Positions 13,213 to 21,465 of a stretch of DNA of 22,580 bases are shown piece after piece. This stretch comes from Pseudomonas_S sp047607345 (GTDB taxonomy: Bacteria > Pseudomonadota > Gammaproteobacteria > Xanthomonadales > Xanthomonadaceae), in contig JASGDF010000226.1 in NCBI GenBank assembly GCA_047607345.1, positions 1-22,580 of the forward strand. The letters are read 5' to 3'. The position numbers and the translations under genes were made by a program. The stretch's first letter is position 1; each line of letters opens with the position of its first letter. Under the pieces are notes generated by a model, which had not been told where the DNA came from, did not search any database, and worked only from the letters and a program-made list of their open reading frames with translations.

Positions 13213-14760
13213 ATGAGCCGCAGGCCGATCGTGCGCAGGTCGCGCTGGCTGTGTCTGTTGCTGGTGGTCTGTGCTACGGCACTGGCCTCGCCGCCGCTGG
13301 TCCGGCTTGAACAGGGCGTGCTGCAGGGGCAGGCGATCGATGCGGGGGTGAGCGTGTTCAAGGGCATCCCCTATGCGGCCGCGCCGGTCGGGGCGTTGCG
13401 CTGGAGGCCGCCGCAACCGCCGCCGCGCTGGCAAGGCACGCGCATGGCGACCCGGTTCGGGGCGGACTGCCCGCAGCCGCTGATGGACGGCCAATCCGGC
13501 CCGGGCTACGCCAATCCCAGCAGCGAGGACTGCCTGTTCGTCAACGTCTGGGCGCCGCGCGGGCCGGTGCCGGCGGGTGGCTGGCCGGTGATGGTGTGGA
13601 TCCATGGCGGGGCCTGGATCATGGGTGCCGGCTCCTGGCCGCTGTACGACGGCACGCGCTTCGCCCGTCAGGGCGTGGTGCTGGTGACGTTGAACTACCG
13701 GCTCGGTCGCCTCGGCTTCTTCGCGCATCCGGCCCTGGCCCGGGAGCAGCCGGACGCGCCGCAGGGCAATTACGGGTTGCTCGACCAGATCGCGGCGTTG
13801 CGCTGGGTGCAGGTGAACATCGGCGCTTTCGGCGGCGACCCTGGCAACGTGACGATCTTCGGCGAGTCGGCGGGTGGCCGCTCGGTGAACATGCTGCTGA
13901 CCTCGCCACTGGCGCGAGGCCTGTTCGCCAAGGCGATCTCCGCTTCCGGCGGTGGGCAGAACCTGCTGCAGCCGGCGGCGGGCGCGCAGGCGGCCGGGCT
14001 GGCATGGACCCGCTCGCTCGGTTTGGCCGAGGACGTGGACGCCGCACGCCTGCGCGCGTTGCCGCTCGAGCAGGTCGCCCGGCTGGATCCGGGCCAGCCG
14101 CTGCCGGTGCCGATGGTGGACGGACGGGTGCTGCCGGACCAGGTGGACACGCGCATGCGCCAGGGGCTGCAGGCGGCGGTGCCGTACCTGGTCGGCGCCA
14201 ACACCTACGAGCAGAGCCTGCTGCGCTGGATGCCCGGCGCGGCCCGTGGCAAGTGGAACGAATACGCCGCCTATGCCGATCGCCTGCGCCGGCTCTACAC
14301 GTCGGCGCCGGAGATGTCGGACGCGGAGCTGGCGCGCTGGTGGGGCGAGGCCAGCTATGTGGCGCCGGCGCGCTTCAACGCTGCGCAGATGGCGCGGCGC
14401 GGCGTGGCGGTGTGGCGCTATCTGTTCGCCTACGTGCCGGCCGCCGCGCGCGGACATATGCCCGGTGCCGAACACGGTGCCGAGGAGGGACTGGTGTTCG
14501 GCAACTATGATGTCCCCTCGCGGCAGAACTACAGCGTGGCCGACGCGCGCATGGCCGGAATGCTCAACCGCTACTGGGTGCAGTTTGCCCGCAGCGGCGA
14601 TCCGAACGTTGAGGGGCTGCCGTACTGGCCGCGCAGCGATGTCGGCACGGACGTGCTGCTGCGCTTTGGCGAGGACGCGGTCGCGCCGGTACACGGCTAC
14701 GCGGTCGAGCGCCTGGACCTGCTGGACCAGGCGTTCCTCGAGATGCATCCGTTGCCCTGA
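13213..14760 (+). CDS. Secreted type-B carboxylesterase
   Basis: The 515-residue product has a signal peptide (RRSRWLCLLLVVCATALAS) and a complete alpha/beta hydrolase of the cholinesterase/type-B carboxylesterase family. Seen in order are VFKGIPYAAAPVGALRWRPP, SEDCLFVNVWAP, MVWIHGGAW (oxyanion-hole HGG), the nucleophile elbow GESAGG (Ser219), the acid in GANTYEQSL (Glu333) and the catalytic histidine in GAEHGAEEGLVFGN (His421). The final part, LNRYWVQFARSGDPN, is also typical. It hydrolyses carboxylic esters; the natural substrate is unknown. ATG 13213 begins the signal peptide directly; an in-frame ATG at 13177 would add 12 residues ahead of it and is less likely. Confidence 0.92.
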   Translation: MSRRPIVRRSRWLCLLLVVCATALASPPLVRLEQGVLQGQAIDAGVSVFKGIPYAAAPVGALRWRPPQPPPRWQGTRMATRFGADCPQPLMDGQSGPGYANPSSEDCLFVNVWAPRGPVPAGGWPVMVWIHGGAWIMGAGSWPLYDGTRFARQGVVLVTLNYRLGRLGFFAHPALAREQPDAPQGNYGLLDQIAALRWVQVNIGAFGGDPGNVTIFGESAGGRSVNMLLTSPLARGLFAKAISASGGGQNLLQPAAGAQAAGLAWTRSLGLAEDVDAARLRALPLEQVARLDPGQPLPVPMVDGRVLPDQVDTRMRQGLQAAVPYLVGANTYEQSLLRWMPGAARGKWNEYAAYADRLRRLYTSAPEMSDAELARWWGEASYVAPARFNAAQMARRGVAVWRYLFAYVPAAARGHMPGAEHGAEEGLVFGNYDVPSRQNYSVADARMAGMLNRYWVQFARSGDPNVEGLPYWPRSDVGTDVLLRFGEDAVAPVHGYAVERLDLLDQAFLEMHPLP

Positions 14761-14784
14761 CGCCAGCAGCCCCTCCCGCCAGTT

Positions 14785-14802
14785 CGGGATGAGCACATCC
14801 CG
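14785..14802 (+). terminator. Hairpin after the carboxylesterase gene
   Basis: CGGGATG (14785-14791) pairs with CATCCCG (14796-14802) around AGCA, and the stem can be extended by two pairs outward. It lies 24 bases after the stop codon. No T run follows. Confidence 0.45.
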
Positions 14803-14885
14803 GACGGGGGCGTACTGCGCTCGGAAACCTGTTCTGGCTCTTGCCGTGTTTCCGCCCGGGTAGGGCAAGACAGGGCATCCCCGAT

Positions 14886-14910
14886 GCGGGCCGCGCCTGG
14901 CGCGGCCCGC
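14886..14910. terminator. GC-rich hairpin between convergent genes
   Basis: GCGGGCCGCG (14886-14895) pairs perfectly with CGCGGCCCGC (14901-14910), leaving a five-base loop. It lies eight bases beyond the M3 peptidase stop codon and between convergent genes, so it probably ends both transcripts, although T tracts are absent. Confidence 0.6.
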
Positions 14911-14917
14911 CCGGAGG

Positions 14918-17089
14918 CTATTGCTTGCTGGCGTCGCCGCCGGTCAGGCCGCGCTTCTCGAGCAAGGGCTCGATCTGCGGCTCGTGGCCGGCGAAGTCGC
15001 GGAACAGCTCCATCGCATCGACGCTGCCGCCACGCGACAGCAGGGTCTGGCGGAAGCGCTCGCCGTTGGCGCGGCTCAAACCACCGTGCTGCTTGAACCA
15101 CTGCTGGGTGTTGGCGTCCAGCACCTCGGACCAGATGTAGGCGTAGTAGCCGGCCGCGTAGCCACCCATGATGTGGCTGAAGTACGCGGTGCGATAGCGC
15201 GGCGGTACCGGCGGATAAGCGATTCCGTCCCTGGCCAGCGCCTGCGCCTCGAACGCGACCACGCCGCCGGCGTCGGGCACCTGCCCGGCATCGAGCTGGT
15301 GCCAGTTCTGGTCGAGCATCGCCGCGCCCAGGTACTCGGTGGTGGCGAAGCCCTGGTTGAACTTGGCCGCGGCGACCACCTTGTCCAGCAGCGCCTGCGG
15401 CATCGCCGCGCCGGTCTGGTAGTGCTTGGCGTAGTGCTGCAGGATCGACGGCCAGTCCGCCCACATCTCGTTGACCTGCGAGGGGAACTCGACGAAGTCG
15501 CGCGGCACCGAGGTACCGGAGAAGTAGGGGTACTTCACGTTCGAGAACATGCCGTGCAGCGCATGGCCGAACTCGTGGAACGCGGTGGTGACCTCGTCCC
15601 AGGTCAGCAGGGTCGGCTGGCCTTGCGGCGGCTTGGGAATGTTGAGGTGGTTGGCGACCACCGGCTTGTCGCCGGTCAGCGCGGATTGCGAGACGTAGGA
15701 ATTCATCCAGGCGCCGCCGCGCTTGGAGGCGCGCGCGTACGGATCGAAGATGAAGATCGCCAGTTGCCTGCCGTCGGCGTCGAACACGTCGTAGACGAAG
15801 GTGTCCTCGCGATACTTGGGCAGGTCGTGGCGCTCCTTGAAGGTCAGCCCGTACTCCTGGTTGGCGGCGTAGAACACGCCGTTCTCCAGCACGTTGCGCA
15901 TCTCGAAGTACGGCTTGAGCTGCGACTCGTCGAAGTCGTACCGGGCCTGGCGCACCTTCTCGCTGTAGTAGGCCCAGTCCCAGGCCTCGAGCTTGAAGCT
16001 GGGTTTGCCGACGGCCTTCTGTTCGCTGTCGATCATCGCCTGCAGGTCGGCCGCCTCGCGCTCGGCATTGGCGACCGCGGCCGGGGCCAGCTTGCCGAGC
16101 ATGGCGTTGACCGCCTCGGGCGTCTTGGCGGTCTGGTTCTGCAGCGAGTACGCGGCGAAGTTCGGGAAGCCGAGCAGCCTGGCCTTGTCGGCACGCAGCT
16201 TGATGATCCGCGCGACCAGCGCGGTGTTGTCGTACTGGCCGCCGCGGCTGCCACGGTCGATCGAGGCCTGGTAGATGCGCTGGCGCAGTGCGCGGTCCTT
16301 CAGCTGTGCCAACGGCGGCTGGCCGGTCGTGTTGAGCAGCGCGATCACGTACTTGCCGTCGAGCTTGCGCGCCTTGGCGGCCTCGGTGGCGGCGGCGATC
16401 TGCTCGTCCGACAGGCCGTCGAGCTGCTTGACGTCGTCGACCACCACGGCCGAGGCGTTCACCTCGTTCAGCACGTTCTGGCTGAACTGGGTGCCGAGGT
16501 TGGCCAGCTCGGCGTTCATCGCCTTCATCGTGGCCTTGTCGGCATCGGACAGCTTGGCGCCGGCGCGGACGAAGTCGGTGTAGTACTTCTCGACCAGGCG
16601 TTTGTCCTGCGCGTCCAGGCCGAGCCGGTCGCGCTGCTCGTACAGCGCCTGGATGCGCGCGAACAGCTTGCCGTTGAGCGAGATCGCGTCGCGGTGCGCG
16701 GCGAACCTGGCCGAGTAGTCGGCCTGCAGCTGCTTGCGGGTGTCGTTGGTGTCGGTGCCGACCAGGTTGAAGAACACGGTGGTGGCGCGGTCCAGCAGCT
16801 GCCCGCTCTTCTCCAGCGCGACCAGGGTGTTCTGGAAGGTCGGCTTGGCCTTGTTGTCGGCGATCTTCTCGACCTCCTTGAGCTGCTCGGCCATGCCGGC
16901 GTCGAAGGCCGGCGCGAAGTCGCTGTCCTTGATCCGGTCGAACTGCGGGTAGTGCAGCGGCAGCGGGCTGTCGGCGAAGAACGGATTGGCCTGGTCGGTG
17001 ACCTGATTGGTGGCCGCTGCGGCGATGCTGTAGGCAGGCATGGTCAGACCCAGTGAGACGGCGAGGGCGAGGGCGAGGCGGGTGGTCAA
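14918..17089 (-). CDS. dcp: Exported M3-family zinc metallopeptidase (peptidyl-dipeptidase Dcp type)
   Basis: The 723-residue product is a full-length M3 thimet/Dcp peptidase. The zinc site HEFGH is at 505-509 (His505, Glu506, His509), with Glu534 in FVEFPSQ as the third ligand. Further family motifs are FEMRNVLENGVF, LPKYREDTFVYDVFD, RDFVEFPSQVNEMWA and SHIMGGYAAGYYAY. It has a signal peptide (TRLALALAVSLGLTMPAYSIAAA), so it should degrade peptides in the periplasm. The start is TTG (17089-17087): AAGGAGGATCA sits just upstream at optimal distance, whereas the first ATG (MPAYS) would remove most of the signal peptide. It is divergent from the glutathione peroxidase gene; both promoters must lie in 17090-17251. 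Confidence 0.93.
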   Translation of the reverse strand: MTTRLALALAVSLGLTMPAYSIAAAATNQVTDQANPFFADSPLPLHYPQFDRIKDSDFAPAFDAGMAEQLKEVEKIADNKAKPTFQNTLVALEKSGQLLDRATTVFFNLVGTDTNDTRKQLQADYSARFAAHRDAISLNGKLFARIQALYEQRDRLGLDAQDKRLVEKYYTDFVRAGAKLSDADKATMKAMNAELANLGTQFSQNVLNEVNASAVVVDDVKQLDGLSDEQIAAATEAAKARKLDGKYVIALLNTTGQPPLAQLKDRALRQRIYQASIDRGSRGGQYDNTALVARIIKLRADKARLLGFPNFAAYSLQNQTAKTPEAVNAMLGKLAPAAVANAEREAADLQAMIDSEQKAVGKPSFKLEAWDWAYYSEKVRQARYDFDESQLKPYFEMRNVLENGVFYAANQEYGLTFKERHDLPKYREDTFVYDVFDADGRQLAIFIFDPYARASKRGGAWMNSYVSQSALTGDKPVVANHLNIPKPPQGQPTLLTWDEVTTAFHEFGHALHGMFSNVKYPYFSGTSVPRDFVEFPSQVNEMWADWPSILQHYAKHYQTGAAMPQALLDKVVAAAKFNQGFATTEYLGAAMLDQNWHQLDAGQVPDAGGVVAFEAQALARDGIAYPPVPPRYRTAYFSHIMGGYAAGYYAYIWSEVLDANTQQWFKQHGGLSRANGERFRQTLLSRGGSVDAMELFRDFAGHEPQIEPLLEKRGLTGGDASKQ

Positions 17090-17251
17090 GCGTGATCCTC
17101 CTTGGATATCGAGCGCCCGAGGGTACCCCGGCGTGGATGCCTGGCACGCGTGACGAAAGCCATGGACCTGCCTGGGTGTCCGGGCCGGCTGGGTCGACAC
17201 GCCCGGGGCCGTTGTCGCACCATGCCGGGCATCCTTGCAGGGGAGGCGCCG

Positions 17252-17734
17252 ATGGACAGCGTGTTCGATTTCACCGCCAACGCGATCGAGGGCCATCCGC
17301 AGCCGCTGGCCGACTATGCGGGCAAGGTGCTGCTGATCGTCAACGTGGCCTCGCGCTGCGGCTTCACCCCGCAGTACCGCGAGCTGGAGCAGCTGTGGCA
17401 GCGCTACAGCGCGCAGGGGCTGGTGGTGCTCGGCTTTCCGTGCGACCAGTTCGGCCACCAGGAGCCGGGTAGCGAGCAGGAGATCGCGCGTTTCTGCGCG
17501 CTGAACTTCGCGGTGAGTTTCCCGATGTTCGCCAAGGTCGAGGTCAACGGGCCGGGCGCGCACCCGCTGTGGCAATGGCTGGTGCGGCAGCGCGCCGGCG
17601 TGTTCGGCACCCGCGCGATCAAGTGGAACTTCAGCAAGTTCCTGCTTGGCCGCGATGGTCAGGTGCTCGATCGCTACGCGTCGGCCACGCCGCCGCGGCG
17701 GCTGGCGCGTGACATCGAGCGGGCGCTGGGCTAG
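17252..17734 (+). CDS. Glutathione peroxidase-family peroxidase (probably thioredoxin-dependent)
   Basis: The 160-residue product is a standard bacterial GPx: NVASRCGFTPQY with peroxidatic Cys36, GFPCDQFGHQEPG with Gln70, and KWNFSKFL with Trp125 and Asn126, completing the catalytic tetrad. Cys82 in ARFCALNF matches the resolving cysteine of thioredoxin-using members, so thioredoxin rather than glutathione is the likely reductant. It reduces hydrogen and organic peroxides in the cytoplasm. ATG 17252 follows GGGGAGG at 17241-17247; the longer upstream frame is not needed. Confidence 0.93.
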   Translation: MDSVFDFTANAIEGHPQPLADYAGKVLLIVNVASRCGFTPQYRELEQLWQRYSAQGLVVLGFPCDQFGHQEPGSEQEIARFCALNFAVSFPMFAKVEVNGPGAHPLWQWLVRQRAGVFGTRAIKWNFSKFLLGRDGQVLDRYASATPPRRLARDIERALG

Positions 17735-17753
17735 CCGTCGTCGATCGTCCGTC

Positions 17754-17824
17754 GTAGGAGCGACTTCAGTCGCGATGGGGCTTTCCCGGCGGCAAGGCCC
17801 CATCGCGACTGAAGTCGCTCCTAC
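17754..17824. repeat. Perfect 28-bp inverted repeat (REP/BIME-type) between convergent genes
   Basis: GTAGGAGCGACTTCAGTCGC... (17754-17781) pairs perfectly over 28 bases with 17797-17824, leaving a 15-base spacer that can itself add pairs. The sequence is the GTAGGAGCGACTTCAGTCGCGA type of repeat that is widespread in Pseudomonas and xanthomonad genomes. Placed between the peroxidase and fpr stop codons, it can form a very stable hairpin on either transcript and may act as a bidirectional terminator or mRNA stabiliser. Confidence 0.9.
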
Positions 17825-17834
17825 AGGGCGCGGG

Positions 17835-18614
17835 CTACTTCTCCACGAACGCGCGCTCGAACACGTAGTGCCCGGGCGTGCCGATGCGCGCGGAGGCCTC
17901 GAAGCCGCGCGCGTCGAGCAGGGTGCGCAGGTCGGCCAGCATCTGCGGGCTGCCGCAGATCATGAAGCGGTCGTTGGCCGGATCGATCGGCGGCAGGCCC
18001 AGCGTGCGCTGCATCGCGCCGGATTCGAGCAGTTCGGTCAGGCGGCCGCGGTTGCGGAAGTCCTCGCGGGTGACCGCCGGGTAGTACAGCAGCTTCTCGC
18101 GGATCGTCTCGCCCAGGAACTCGTGCCGCGGCAGTTCCTTTTCGAAGTAGTCGCGATAGGCCAGGTCCTTCTCGAAGCGCACGCCGTGGGTCAGGATCAC
18201 CTTGTCGAAGCGCTCGTAGGTCTCCGGGTCCTTGATCACCGACAACCACGGCGCCAGGCCGGTGCCGGTGCCCAGCAGGTACAGGTTGCGACCGGCATGC
18301 AGGTCGCTGATCAGCAGCGTGCCGGTGGGCTTCTTGCCGACCAGCACCTGGTCGCCGGGCTGGATGTGCTGCAGGCGCGAGGTCAGCGGGCCGTCCTGGA
18401 CCTTGATGCTGAAGAACTCCAGCTGCTCCTCCCAATTGGCGCTGGCGATCGAGTAGGCGCGCAGCAGCGGCCGGGTCTCGGTCTCCAGGCCGATCATCAC
18501 GAACTGGCCGTTGTCGAAGCGGAACCCTTCGTTGCGGGTGGTGGTGAAGCTGAAGTAGGCGTCCGTCCAGTGACGGACCTCGAGCACCGTTTCGGCGCCA
18601 AAAGCGGAAGACAT
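17835..18614 (-). CDS. fpr: Ferredoxin--NADP(+) reductase
   Basis: The 259-residue product is a bacterial class I FNR. The FAD site is RAYSIAS (52-58), followed by LEFFSIKVQDGPLTSRL and PTGTLLI. The NADP-binding glycine motif is LGTGTGLAPW (114-123), then LTHGVR and FMICGSPQMLADL, and the usual C-terminus HYVFERAFVEK. It passes electrons between NADPH and ferredoxin or flavodoxin and contributes to iron release and oxidative-stress defence. The upstream region has a Fur-like palindrome and a TAGAAT -10 candidate. The gene converges with the peroxidase gene across the 28-bp inverted repeat. Confidence 0.94.
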   Translation of the reverse strand: MSSAFGAETVLEVRHWTDAYFSFTTTRNEGFRFDNGQFVMIGLETETRPLLRAYSIASANWEEQLEFFSIKVQDGPLTSRLQHIQPGDQVLVGKKPTGTLLISDLHAGRNLYLLGTGTGLAPWLSVIKDPETYERFDKVILTHGVRFEKDLAYRDYFEKELPRHEFLGETIREKLLYYPAVTREDFRNRGRLTELLESGAMQRTLGLPPIDPANDRFMICGSPQMLADLRTLLDARGFEASARIGTPGHYVFERAFVEK

Positions 18615-18647
18615 GCCGTTGATCGCAAAGGGGGAAATGACGACCGC

Positions 18648-18687
18648 ATTCTACCTCATCACGCCGCAAACGAGAATTTATCTCATT
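18648..18687 (-). promoter_or_regulatory. fpr promoter with Fur-like palindrome
   Basis: On the minus strand AATGAGATAAATTCTCGTT (18687-18669) is a near-palindrome (GAGATAAATTCTC core) resembling a Fur box, followed by a TAGAAT -10 candidate at 18653-18648. The start codon is 34 bases further. The word CAAATGAGA also appears in the operator at 582-599, which supports a common regulator, probably Fur. Confidence 0.55.
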
Positions 18688-18845
18688 TGTGGTGCGCGGG
18701 GGCGAGGCTTGGCGCATGGAGCGGCAACGCCGTTGACGGGGGGCGACACGGGGCAGGGCGTGCGGAAGTTTCTCCCTGCGGGTCGCCTGGCCCAGGGCAA
18801 GTCAGCGGCCGACATGGCGCCCGCGCTGGTTGCCGCGTTAACGGC

Positions 18846-18989
18846 TCAGGAGCCGGGGCCGGCGGCGAAGCCGCTGCTCAGCAGCGCGACCATCTCCGCG
18901 GCGATCTCGGCGCTGCTGGCTGCGCCGTTGGGGCGGTACCAGCGCGCCGGCCAGTTCAGCGCGCCGGCCAGGGTGAAGGCCATGAGCTT
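18846..18989 (-). pseudogene. 3' fragment of a TetR-family regulator
   Basis: The minus strand encodes KLMAFTLAGALNWPARWYRP, NGAASSAEIAAEMVALLSSG and FAAGPGS before a TGA at 18848-18846. GALNWPARWYRPDG... and AEMVALL are typical of the C-terminal ligand domain of TetR regulators linked to fatty-acid or aromatic-acid catabolism. Upstream of the lysine the frame becomes the antisense of the reductase fragment, so the DNA-binding domain is gone. This regulator once probably controlled the operon to its right. Confidence 0.75.
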
Positions 18990-19740
18990 GCCGGTGGCGT
19001 TGGTCGAGTCGCAGCCACGGGTACTGGCGCGGGTTGCCGGCGAGGCGGTGTCGCGCTTCTTCGAGGACGAGCATCGCGCCCACGGCGTGGACCTGTACCT
19101 GGGCAGCGGTGTGCGCGAACTGCAGGGCCGCGATGGCCGGGTCGCCGCGGTAGTGCTGGAGGACGGCCGCCGGCTGGCTGCCGAGCTGGTGATCGCCGGC
19201 ATCGGCTTGCTGCCGGAAGTCGACCCGTTGCTGGCGGCCGGCGCTGACGGCGGCAATGGCGTGCGGGTCGATGCGCGCTGCTGCACCTCGCTGGCTGACG
19301 TGTTTGCGATCGGCGACTGCGCGCTGCACCGCAACCGCTATGCGCGAGGCGCGGAGGTGCGGCTGGAGTCGCTGCAGAACGCCAACGACCAGGCGCTGGT
19401 GGCCGCGCGCGAGATCCTCGGCGACGGTCGGGACTACGACGCGTTGCCGTGGTTCTGGTCCAACCAGTACGACGTGCGCTTGCAGACCGCCGGGCTGTCC
19501 GGTGGCCATGACGCGGCGGTGCTGCGCGGCGACCCGGACCGGCGTGGGTTTTCGGTGATCTATCTGCGCCAGGGCCGGGTGATCGCGCTGGACTGCATCA
19601 ATGCCGCGCCCGACTACGCGCAGGGGCGTTCCCTGGTCGCCGCCGGCGCCGAGGTCGCGCCGGCGGCGCTGGCCGATCCGGCCATCCCGCTCAAGCAGCA
19701 CCTGTCGGCGGCGCTGCCCGCTTCGGTGCACGAGGACTGA
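18982..19740 (+). pseudogene. 5'-truncated FAD-dependent ferredoxin/rubredoxin reductase
   Basis: The fragment of about 250 residues starts inside the NAD domain (VALVESQPRVLARVAGEAVS) and continues through DLYLGSGVRELQGRDG, ELVIAGIGLLPEV, the second FAD motif SLADVFAIGDCALHRN, ESLQNANDQALVAA and PWFWSNQYDVRLQTAG to the normal C-terminus. Intact relatives have about 400 residues; the N-terminal FAD motif (GxGxxG) and the NAD glycine loop are absent. The frame stays open to 18613, but that extension lies antisense to the TetR fragment and is not protein-like. Such reductases feed electrons to ferredoxins of P450 or Rieske oxygenases. The acyl-CoA synthetase gene starts four bases after its stop, and its ribosome binding site lies inside this fragment. 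Confidence 0.85.
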
Positions 19741-19744
19741 GCGC

Positions 19745-21292
19745 ATGCATCCGATCATTCATGCGTATGCAATGCCGGACAAGCCAGCCTGCATTCTCGC
19801 CGACACCGGCGAAACGCTCGCCTACCTGGAGCTGGAGCGGCGCGCCAACCAGGGCGCGCAGCTGTTCCGCGCGCTCGGGCTCAAGCGTGGCGACGGCGTG
19901 GCGGTGCTGCTGGAGAACAGCTTCGCCACCTTCGAGATCGGCTGGGCGGCGCAGCGCTGCGGACTGTACCTGACCAGTGTTTCGACCAAGGCCTCGCCCG
20001 CCGACATCGCCTACATCGTCGAGGACGCGGATGCCCGGCTGGTGATCGCCGCTGGCGAACTGTCGGCAACGCTGGAGCAGGCGGCGGCGCTGTTCGAGGA
20101 CCGCACCAGGGTCGTGCTGTCCGACGCCGAGGGGCGGCAATCCTATGCGCAGCTGCGCCAGCACCAGCCGGCCGAGCGCATCAGGAACGAGAGCGCCGGC
20201 ACCGACATGCTGTATTCGTCCGGTACCACCGGCCGTCCGAAGGGGGTGCGTCCGGTATTGCCGGACGGGCCGCTGGACGAGCGTACTCCGCTGATGGCGA
20301 TGGGCGAGCAGCTGTACGCGATGGGCCGCGATTGCGTCTACCTGTCGACATCGCCGCTCTATCACGCCGCGCCGCTGCGTTGGGCGATGACCATCCAGCG
20401 CTATGGCGGTACCGTGGTGGTGATGGAGAAATTCGATGCCGAGCAGGCGCTGGCATTGATCGAGCGCTACCGCATCACGCATTCGACCTGGGTGCCTACG
20501 CATTTCGTCCGCATGCTCAAACTGCCCGAGCAGGTGCGCGCGCGCTACGACTGCTCCTCGCAGCGGGCGGTGATCCATGCCGCCGCGCCCTGTCCGGTAC
20601 AGGTCAAACAGGCGATGATCGATTGGTGGGGGCCGATCCTGCACGAGTATTACTCCGGCACCGAGCAATGCGGCATTACCGCGCTGGATTCGCCACAGTG
20701 GCTGCGCAAGCGCGGATCGGTCGGCAAGGCGGTGCTCGGCGAGATCCATATCCTCGACGACGAAGGCCGCGAGCTGCCGCCACGCAGCATCGGCAACATC
20801 TATTTCGCCAACGGCCCGCGCTTCAGCTACCACAACGATCCTGACAAGACCCGCCAGGCCCACAATGAGCGTGGCTGGGCAACGCTGGGTGACATCGGCT
20901 GGCTCGACGAGGACGGCTTTCTCTACCTGACCGATCGCAAGAGTTTCATGATCATTTCCGGTGGAGTGAACATCTATCCGCAGGAAATCGAGGATTGCCT
21001 GGTCACCCACCCGCAGGTGGAGGACGTGGCGGTGATCGGCGCGCCCGACGAGGAGATGGGCGAGTGCGTGGTGGCGGTGGTCAAGCTGCGCGATCCACGC
21101 GCGCAATCGCCGGCACTGACCGAGGAGTTGCGGCGTTACGTGCGCGGCGCGCTGGGTGGGGTGAAGTGCCCGCAGCGCTTCGATTTCCGTGAGGCGCTGC
21201 CGCGTACCCCGACTGGAAAGCTGATGAAGCGGCTGTTGCGCGACGAGTACCGGCGCGATGCGTCCGGTGCCGCGGAAGCTGTGATGCCCTAG
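19745..21292 (+). CDS. AMP-forming acyl-CoA synthetase (FadD-type)
   Basis: The 515-residue product is a complete adenylate-forming enzyme. The P-loop is YSSGTTGRPKG (157-167), then STSPLYHAAPLRW, HEYYSGTEQCG, the hinge region YLTDRKSFMIISGGVNIYPQEIED, and the catalytic lysine in TPTGKLMKR (Lys492). It activates a carboxylic acid as its CoA thioester. The closest pattern in memory is the FadD3/FadD-like group acting on hydrophobic ring- or branched-chain acids, but substrate is not readable from sequence. GAGGA at 19732-19736 supports the ATG at 19745; it overlaps the end of the reductase fragment, showing old translational coupling. The outer-membrane protein and acyl-CoA dehydrogenase genes follow. 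Confidence 0.92.
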   Translation: MHPIIHAYAMPDKPACILADTGETLAYLELERRANQGAQLFRALGLKRGDGVAVLLENSFATFEIGWAAQRCGLYLTSVSTKASPADIAYIVEDADARLVIAAGELSATLEQAAALFEDRTRVVLSDAEGRQSYAQLRQHQPAERIRNESAGTDMLYSSGTTGRPKGVRPVLPDGPLDERTPLMAMGEQLYAMGRDCVYLSTSPLYHAAPLRWAMTIQRYGGTVVVMEKFDAEQALALIERYRITHSTWVPTHFVRMLKLPEQVRARYDCSSQRAVIHAAAPCPVQVKQAMIDWWGPILHEYYSGTEQCGITALDSPQWLRKRGSVGKAVLGEIHILDDEGRELPPRSIGNIYFANGPRFSYHNDPDKTRQAHNERGWATLGDIGWLDEDGFLYLTDRKSFMIISGGVNIYPQEIEDCLVTHPQVEDVAVIGAPDEEMGECVVAVVKLRDPRAQSPALTEELRRYVRGALGGVKCPQRFDFREALPRTPTGKLMKRLLRDEYRRDASGAAEAVMP

Positions 21293-21465
21293 CACTCCTC
21301 GCGCGGGCTGGACGTTCCAACTGATGACGAGTGCGGCCCGCCGCAAGGCGGGAGCGGCGGGATTTGCCCGCGGGAACGGCGGCGATGGCCGCAGCCGGCG
21401 GGCAGGTACGGACGTCCGTCCGGACGGCCGATCCGAGGTGGTCGATGCAAACCGGGAGGAAAACC

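Noticed and set aside
12887..13216. A 109-codon open frame between the MarR and esterase genes
   Set aside because: Arginine/glycine-rich composition typical of non-coding GC-rich DNA, no ribosome binding site, no family pattern, and it overlaps the esterase start.
14921..17056. A 711-codon plus-strand open frame across the M3 peptidase
   Set aside because: The minus strand has a full M3 peptidase with HEFGH and a ribosome binding site; the plus frame has no recognisable domain.
18613..18981. N-terminal extension of the reductase frame to 18613
   Set aside because: It starts on the fpr start region and runs antisense to the TetR fragment; it has no FAD-binding motif, so it is accidental read-through.
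21331..21465. A longer start for the outer-membrane protein
   Set aside because: The extension is arginine/alanine-rich and lacks a signal peptide, whereas ATG 21466 follows GGGAGGA and begins a clean signal peptide.
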